From Pocillopora verrucosa (taxonomy: Eukaryota; Cnidaria; Anthozoa; Scleractinia; Pocilloporidae): DNA of 64,000 bases. Within the stretch, counting starts at the first letter, position 1, and every line of letters starts with the position of its first letter. The position numbers were made by a program, and so were the translations under genes. Below are positions 56,545 to 64,000 of this stretch, one piece after another. The stretch covers positions 7,431,849 to 7,495,848 of the forward strand of contig NC_089318.1 of the NCBI RefSeq assembly GCF_036669915.1. Reading direction: 5' to 3'. A model generated the notes under the pieces. That model was given only the letters and a program-made list of their open reading frames with translations. It did not search any database and was not told the DNA's origin.

Positions 56545-58624
56545 CTTTTAAGGTTATTTTTCGCGCCTTACGACGGCGACTTCTCCCCATTCCCCCAAGT
56601 TCACGACCTCGCCGTCGTCGGATCTTGAGGCCCTTTTTAAAAACAGCCACGACGGCGACGAAAGCGAGAACGTAGCGAAACAAAAGATCTAATGAGCCAG
56701 ACAATAGCGAAACCCGTGCGTTTTAAAACTTTGTACATTTCTTAGCCGTCCGTCCCATACTGAACAAAGACGTGAAATCACCAACTAATACGTTCTCTCA
56801 ACAAGGTTACTTCCACAGCAATTTAGTCACCTTTTTTACTTTGAACTTGTCACCACACTCCCATGTTATGCCGAAGTTAAGATGTCGTACCATCAGAAAC
56901 GCTTAACGCATCGAGCTATTGGTGAGAAACTTAGAGGAAAATAAATAACGTTTTTTCAGCATCGTTTTACCACACGTTGCCGTTGTGAAATCTTAAACTC
57001 CCGAATAGCCTTTCACCATGCAGTCGCATGATTCTGCCACATTTTCCAAGAACATTACTTCTAACGTTGGAATTGGGAAAACAAAACAGAAATAATGAAA
57101 GAAGTCGCTTTTTTAATGAATTGTAAGACTCCAATAAATAAAGTCATAGATTTTCCTGTATAATTTTTTTTGTCGTGGTCTTGCCGGTCAAATGATGAAG
57201 TACATATTGACGCATGGAGCCTGATGGGGTCGTATGAAAAAATATAATTTGGATGGAAACAAACTCGAAATCGAAGAAAGATTGCTTTGGTTATGGATAC
57301 CCTGCGAAGAATAAATTTGTAACGGAGAAAAATGATCGCGATTTTAAACAAACACAGTTTAGCTTTTTTCGTTAAGTATGCAAACCAGCTGTGCGATGGT
57401 GTGACGGTAGTTTTAGTTTCAGCTATGTCTTTCTGAACTTACGCCATTACTGCCGTCTTAGTTATTTTTGTCGGTATCAGTTAGTGTTCTCGCGGTGTGT
57501 TTAAGCTCAGGAGGTCACTGGTAGTTTAAATTGTTTCTATAATGTTGGAGAGTTCTCATTTCTACTTAATTAGGAAACGGTGGACCAGATGGCAACAAAC
57601 AACCTTTGTTCCACCGACCTTTTTTTCACGGCTAGCTGTAGTGGTCCTGGTCCGTGGTTAATGACTTCGGAAAAATAAACATTGTTAATATGAGCCAAAA
57701 GAAAGCTAATGGTGAGAGGGACACTTTGTTAACTGTCCCAGAAAAGTTGAGGACTTTTGACATGAAATGTTAAAAGTTCCCGACATTTAAAAAGGTTAAT
57801 CAAATTTTGATCACCGCTGTAAATGTGACGGATTTCAGTAATTTAATGCAAATTTTTAGTTGTGAAATACTCTCCGTTGAATTCTGTGTCAACAGTATTG
57901 CAACATCTTATCCATTGTTTATTTCGGATGACTTCAAGGTAACGTCTTAAACAGAGCCAATGATCTTAATTGATTCATTATCGTTTTTTCTATTATTTTT
58001 CAAGTATAAAGGTGCATCGATATTATCGGATATACATATAGTTTCAACAACATCTGTTCGCCCGCAAATCTTTCTCGAAGGATTTTACTGAAGCCATAAA
58101 ACAATGGACATGTTAAGGTTAGTGCAGTGAGATGGTACTCAGTTAAAAGCAAAACTTTGTTACTGAACTACTGAAGGGAGGCAACATGCAATTTGTTTCT
58201 ACTTCGTTGATTGAATAAAATTAAACATGCGGCATGACCTTTTCGATAAGTTTAAAGTTACTTTTTTCTACTATCGACACGGCAAAATATATCTAGCGCG
58301 CCATGCACACTGTACCTCAGATTCTCTTTTCAATCTCGGCTAATTTTCAATATTAGTTATTTAATCAGTCACCGAGATATTCGATCCCGTAGAACGATGG
58401 TCCCTTTCTCAATAAGCATTACGTAATCACTTCGCGTCAAAAGAAGAGCAAACTGTAAGGCGCTTGTTAAGATCTTGATCATAACCTGAGGTCGAGTCGC
58501 GTTTACACCATAGTACGATCACGTACCTATTCACGATTTTTTGCCTACTAACTAAACTTCAAATGCCTCGGTATAATTATGGAATGAAGATATCCATCTC
58601 ATTTGTACGTTTTTAAGGTCCACC
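56545..58624 (+). repeat. 5' flank of gene E, paralogous to 2196-4290
   Basis: Colinear with the gene A flank. No conserved reading frame between the two copies, so it is treated as non-coding. Contains the probable promoter of gene E. Confidence 0.7.
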
Positions 58625-58975
58625 ATGAGTGGTCTTCGCTATCTGAATGCGATGTTGTTGGTATCTCAGCTCACTCACACCAAACAGGCGCAGCCAACAG
58701 TAAATTGTCAAAACTTCAAGTTTGTTATCGATGAGAATGTCGTCTATAATCACATTCTTGAGGGTCACGTGTTTCAAAAATTGACAATGCACAGAGCCAC
58801 CCATTGTCACATGAAGTGCAAAGATTACTGCCTGTGTGTATCCATGAATTATTTCCCTCTGTCCAAAGAAAATAACTGCGAGCTCAACGATGCTAACAAA
58901 GACATGAAGCCAGCGGCGATGAAATGGAGTGAAGGAGGAAATTACTATGATTTGGTGAGAAGCTACTCGGTGAAG
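58625..58975 (+). CDS. Gene E exon 1 (signal peptide + PAN domain), intact
   Basis: Starts in a CCACCATG context like gene A and runs 117 codons to AAG|GTGAG. The signal peptide is followed by NCQNFKFVIDENVVYN and the PAN Cys pattern (HC.MKCKDYCLC ... NNCEL), ending YYDLVRSYSVK. It preserves the uninterrupted ATTACTATGATTTGG site that the LINE occupies in gene A. Its partner exon 2 is broken, so a normal full-length protein is unlikely. A truncated secreted PAN protein could still be made. Confidence 0.8.
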
Positions 58976-60459
58976 GTGAGAGATAGAATCGTTTGTTGTT
59001 GATAGAATTGTCTTAGTTTTTCTTCTCACTTACATTTTTATCACAACATAGCGCGCGTGCAAGGCCTACCTATATCGTAAGGGAAGTACCGTAATAAAAA
59101 TCCTTGTTATATACCTAGACTTTCACTCAACAAACGAGGATTGTATTTGGCTAATTCTTAGTCACATGCCCCCAATAAAATTCAAATGTATCCCGACCAG
59201 GATACAATTGCGCAGTTGTTGCCCGCGCGCCGAATACAACAGCATGTTTTTGCCATATGATTGTCTGAGGGAAAGTCTAAATATATAACAAAATACTTAA
59301 TTTATATTTAGTGCTCGTCATTGCATCCATAGTGTGCAGTTTCACTTCAGCTAAAAGTCCCGTCTAGTTTAGCCCCGAGAATTCAAAACTATCACTGAAG
59401 ATTGTTTTTTTGTTTTGTAGCTCAAAAGGAAAACAAAATATGCTGAATAAGACTCGTTTCGAAAAAAACAATGAGCAAGTAGCTCTTCGAGCGACGTAAT
59501 TAGTTTCGGAGTTGAAAATATTTTATTTACAAACGCGATGAGAATTATGGCTGGAAACAGAACTGAGTTCTGACTTCAACTGAGGCTTTGCGACGCTGGG
59601 GACTCATCTTTAGAGCGGAAAATATTATTGTGAAGCAGTGACATGTACCAAAGTTTTGTTCAATAGAATATTTTGTTTTAAAAATCGTACGATTTTCAGA
59701 ATTTTTAGTTCAAAGCTAAGCAATTTTCGGGTAGTAAACTTTAGTAAACAGCGGCATTTCAAGCAGCGTAAATCTACCACACGTGTCTCGTAAATGCGAG
59801 AAATTTATAGGCTTTTGCTTCGTGTTTTGAACGGTTCATATCAGTTTTAAGTGTTGATATATCCTAAAAGTATTGTTAAATAGCAGATTTTAATTTTAAA
59901 ACCGTACAATTTCAGAATTTTCAAAATCTCTAACAGAAACATGCGCAAATTTCTGGCGTTGAATTCTAGTAAACAACGATTGAAGCATGTTGAATGCAAG
60001 AAATTCGTTCGTTTCTGCTTTTGAGCAGAAAATTTACAATTCTTTGAATAAAGATTTGGTCTCAAAATATTTCTTGGTCATTTTTACCTTGTCATTAATT
60101 CATAGTTTTCGGGTAGAACACTATTACCTGGTAAATCCGACAAAGTCGTAATGAACTCTTTTTTTTCGAGCACAACTTGCATGCTATGTTATAGCGAAAT
60201 TTTTTCACGCTTTACCTATACCTCGAGTTTTGGATGCACTTGGGAGTTTGAAGAGCACTCAAGCAACCCTTACGCTTCTCTCGTGCTCTTCAAAACTTAG
60301 CTCCCGCGTGCATCCATAATTTGATATACGCAAGCTAAGACCAATTATTTTTTGTACGTCCCCCCTCCCCCCTATAAATTTATTTCCGAATATCTGCACC
60401 GCTTGACTTAACCTTAAGCAAGGAATAGTTTAAGGGAAAAAAGGTTCATTTTCAATTAG
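58976..60459 (+). other. Gene E intron
   Basis: GTGAG donor at 58976 and ATTAG acceptor at 60459. 1,484 bp, colinear with the gene A intron (8093-9640). Nothing coding recognised. Confidence 0.7.
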
Positions 60460-61308
60460 GGTGGAGGAAGCTACATTCCAGGGATACATCGCTGCGTTAA
60501 TAGATGCTGCAACCAGAATCCCTGCCTCAACGGGGGGGGGGGGGGGGGTATGTCAGGAGATTTGTGACAATCGCAGCCCCAGGTTAAACTGCACCTGTTC
60601 TTACAAATACACTGGTAAGCCTTGTAGTCAGACTACACATCAAAGAAACTGCAAAGATATCGCTGACAACGGAGCCTCACAATCAGGAAAATACGATATT
60701 TTTGATTCAGCCAATAAACCGTTTTCTGTTTACTGTGACTTGCAGTCAGAACCTGGCTTTGTATGGGGATCGATACAGTCGTTCTCCATCGCCAATAAGG
60801 CCACATATAAGGATAAGGGGTTTGGCACGAATTTTCCTGTGAATGGGTTAGGTTAATGGGTTAATGGGTTAATGAACCGGACTGGAACTCTTACCGCCTT
60901 TCCTTATCACAAATGCAGTCTCTCTCAAATCACGTCACACATATGAGAGTAACATGCAACTTACCTGCAGATGGCCTGCAGTATACGGACTACGCACGCG
61001 CAGTTCTGGCAGGTCATGACATATTCGGTGACTGGGGTGGAGATTGCAAACTGTTTGAGTATATTAACATCCGTGGAATTAACTGCTCTGATTGCACCGC
61101 CTACACGAGAATGGATCTTAATGGTGCTTGGTTCGTGAACAGTTTCAAAAGCAAGGAAAACGAATGCGATTTTGATGGGTCACCAGAGGCAGTTGACAAC
61201 GAAAATAATTTTGGACGGTATCGTTCCGGAGCGATAAATACGAATCACCGCTGCTCCTCTTTGGATCCTTCTACAACGCAATACTGGTTTGGGGTTAAAC
61301 ATGAATAG
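60460..61308 (+). pseudogene. Gene E exon 2 (EGF + fibrinogen-like), broken twice
   Basis: Aligned with gene A exon 2, this exon is 27 bp longer. A run of 17 G (60532-60548) replaces GGGGGAG inside the NGG turn of the EGF-like part and shifts the frame, leading to a TGA soon after. An 8-bp tandem repeat GGTTAATG with a telomere-like look (60845-60871) replaces about 10 bp near the FPVN segment and adds in-frame TAA. The two length changes (10 and 17 bp) sum to a multiple of three, so the last part is again in the original frame and reads on to GVKHE. A homopolymer miscount could explain the first break but not the second. Confidence 0.8.
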
Positions 61309-64000
61309 GTTATTCTAAGTTCCAATAATCTACTAAAACTAGAATGAGTTGTGAGTATTAGATAAGGGTTTTTTTTTTCTTTAAGGATTCTGTCTTTTAT
61401 TGGTTGTGGCTGCTTTTTGATTTTTTTTATTTTTATCAACATAGGCCTTTGGTTTCTCGGAAATCTTTTTTTGAAATCGAATTTGATTTTATGACGTTGA
61501 TAGAACGATTTTTCAACGATTATTGTCAAACCGAAACAGTATAGACAGCTAGTCAGAACAAAATACGATATTACAGGAACCATTAGGAATTCAAAGAGAA
61601 ACAAGCAAATCGTTGTAATCTGAGATTGTTTTTAGCTGTGCATTGCTTAGGTAGGAGATTAGCCCTAATTCTCTATACCAAAAATGCAAAGCTAATGCAA
61701 TCGTAGTTCCCTTTTGAAAACAGGAACAAAATTGCTCTGTAGTAGTAGTTAAGTAATGATTCATGGCTTGTATGCGTCAGCTATCATACGAATATGTTCA
61801 AATACGCCTTACGAACCTTTATATAAACTTATATCTGTAACATACACATATGCAATTGATATAACATGATCCTAAATTCAACTAAAAAGGCTACAAATTT
61901 TAAATATATTATCTTCAGGAGTTAGATCAACCAAGGGTATAGACCAACTGGGGTCTTAGTTGCTATGCAACTAAGCTGCATAGCTTAAGACGAAGACTGA
62001 ATTGCATAGTTGCGCTAAGTTTGTTTGTAGACAACTTGATAACTATAGGAAGGGGCAGCATCACCTTTCATTTAATCGCCTGAATGCTGTTTCATCAATT
62101 TACGTAATCTCAGATACTAGTTTGATATTTGTATTGAGGGCGAAAGAGACATCTGCAGTTAAATGACTCGAAAACTTATCTCTTCTCCAGTCTTGCAAAT
62201 ACATCTCAGGAGTCAGCAGGATGATAGAAGTCCACTTTCATATTTTTGCACAAAGAAATCTTTACATCTTTGGAGTCAAAAACGGCTCACTTTGTATCTG
62301 TTGTTAAGAGGACGGGTCCACTATGTACCTGGTCGAAGGATTTGAAAAGAGGTTTAATCATAAAAATGCTCTCTCTTTCTCGCCAACCGGCTTCAGTCAA
62401 AATTGTCATTTAAGAAAGCTCCCTTTCGAGACAGATCTTACCACAAACATACATGTCTTATACATCCAAACCGTTGCGATTAGTCAACGGTCCTTGACGA
62501 ATCGTCACACTGGAAGTCGAATCGTGCCTTAACATACCGGAAGTCGAGGGGCGCGCATGTGAGCAATGAGTGAAAATGAGTGGCATGGTACGAGAACGTG
62601 ACAACATGAACCTTCCACCTTCTTAAAGCGTGAGACGACCAGAAGTCTATCGTCAGAATATTATAAACTATACAGTGTAGCAAATGTTGACGATTCGACA
62701 CGATTCAACTCAAATCAAACGACTCCTCACAGCAAATGACAATCTGTCATACCGGATGCAAATGGACATCCTGTATGACGGGTCGTCATTTGTGGTGACG
62801 AGTCGTTCGATTCAAGTCGAATCGTGTCGATTTGACAACATCTACAACCCCCCTTCACAGACACTTACGGAATATTTTCTAAGGGTCTTGCAAATCGACA
62901 TCCGATATGACGGGTCGTTCGATTCGAGTCGATTCGACAACACCTTCAACCCCCTATCGCAGACACTTGCGGAATATTTTCTAAGTCTCTTACAAATCGA
63001 CTTCCGGTATGCGTTTCCATGTTTTAAGAGATGGTTGCTCAGAACTCCGGTATCACAACACCACTTAGCCGCGAATCGATTTCCGCTTTGACGATTCGCA
63101 GCGGTTTGGGTGTATTGGACAACCCTCCTCAGTTATTAAATGATTTAGAAATTTTTATTCTACTATTGTGGATCTGTTCGTTTTGTTTGTGTCAAAGCTT
63201 GAAGTTATAGGAAGTTATTTTATTATTTCTTTAATATTTTTTTTAGGATGAATATATCTTATTAGACGTTTTGGTTTGTAGTATCGCTGAGTATTTTTAC
63301 GAGTTCTGCCGTATTTTGATGCACAAGCAACTTCACGCACGCTCATTTTAAGGCCTAGCTGTGAGTGTTCGTATGGGGTGAATGACTGCAGGAAAAAAAA
63401 AAAAACAACTAAACATCAACAATAATGCCTGGAGAAATAGTAAAATTGCTTCGGGTTATGTTCTATTTCGATGTTATTATTATTACTTCTAGTTTTGATG
63501 ACTAGTAGACTCTCCAAATGTGAAGTCTGACCTAAGTCTCTCCTTCTCTAGTTGACGCTTTTAAACTGTGAATGGATGGCGTGCGGTCTTGGATAATTCA
63601 TATCATTCGGTTCCTGTTTTAAATAATGACAACTTTACATAATTTAAAGAAGTACCAATGATGACAAGTGTCCCATATTATCATCTTTGTCCCTTATTAG
63701 CACATCTTACCATTTTTTCATGCATTTTTCTAAATTTATGAGTGAAACTTTATACATCGTTGGGCGATTGAAACTCTTAGTGAAATATCAATAGCAAACT
63801 GGGTTGATTAAAGCAAGTTGGACAAATAATAACCAGACCAATTATTCGTTCTAGTTTGAAAACATGGATAAGTTGAGCGAGTAACGAACGTAAAACTTTC
63901 CATCTCTTATCAATTACAACGTGGCGCTGATAAAAGAAAAATAGCCTTCGGTGCCCATTTCCACATGCAAGCTTAGAAGGTTCTGGGCGTTGACTCATCT
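61309..64000. repeat. Repeat mosaic at the right end
   Basis: Similarity to the gene A unit ends near 61347. 61490-62000 is a direct match of 26060-26560, and 62650-64000 is an inverted match of 24440-25890. TCGATTCGAGTCGA-type words recur at 62750-63000. Open stretches here (for example 62684-63091) come from the tandem repeats and are not called as genes. 62000-62480 holds nothing recognised. Confidence 0.6.

Noticed and set aside
60841-60875. Telomere-like repeat as a chromosome-end scar
   Set aside because: Unit is GGTTAATG (8 bp), only about three copies, and lies inside an exon; a local tandem expansion is simpler than telomeric TTAGGG capture.

Overview
The window looks like nuclear DNA of a cnidarian, most likely a stony coral. 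It is AT-rich, has spliced genes, and is packed with LINE, PIF/Harbinger, Penelope-like, tyrosine-recombinase and foldback/MITE-type repeats. Its only well-formed host genes form a small family encoding secreted PAN/apple + Cys-rich EGF-like + fibrinogen-like proteins. I recognise this architecture as that of coral proteins usually named 'uncharacterized skeletal organic matrix protein 5-like' (USOMP-5-like). The name is recalled, not searched.

All family members share a two-exon structure. Exon 1 (351 nt, 117 codons) carries a signal peptide and the PAN domain and ends at AAG|GTGAG. Exon 2 (822-825 nt) starts at TAG|GGTGG and carries the EGF-like and fibrinogen-like parts. Three genes are fully open: B (minus, 16449-18200), C (plus, 37158-38919) and D (plus, 50268-51967). 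Gene A (plus, 4291-10462) has an intact exon 2, but its exon 1 is split by a 3.4-kb LINE with an open reading frame. Gene E (plus, 58625-61308) has an intact exon 1, but its exon 2 is broken by a G17 run and an 8-bp tandem repeat. Further remnants lie at 21.7-22.3, 28.2-28.4 and 44.5-45.0 kb, and C-terminal fragments at 13.6, 41.2 and 55.3 kb.

Region by region: 1-2.4 kb is a decayed PIF/Harbinger element (coiled-coil companion gene plus transposase). 2.2-10.5 kb is the gene A unit, with the LINE inside. 10.5-11.3 kb holds an inverted Harbinger-end segment carrying a 240-bp Penelope-like insert with a hammerhead-like motif, followed by a 160-bp palindrome. About 12.96-23.4 kb (gene B, minus) and about 29.96-42.05 kb (gene C, plus) are two arms of one very large inverted duplication around a 6.6-kb repeat-rich spacer. 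The right arm additionally holds a 48-bp minisatellite (34.6-35.65 kb). 42.05-49.7 kb is Harbinger, LINE and gene debris plus a possible solo LTR. 49.8-55.87 kb (gene D unit) is a direct repeat of the distal right arm. 55.87-61.35 kb (gene E unit) is a paralogue of the gene A unit. 61.4-64 kb repeats sequence also found at 24.4-26.6 kb.

The window therefore reads as one gene family being multiplied by tandem and inverted segmental duplication together with its embedded transposons. Shared and unshared insertions let the order of events be read. All alignments were made by eye, so repeat boundaries are approximate unless a junction is stated.
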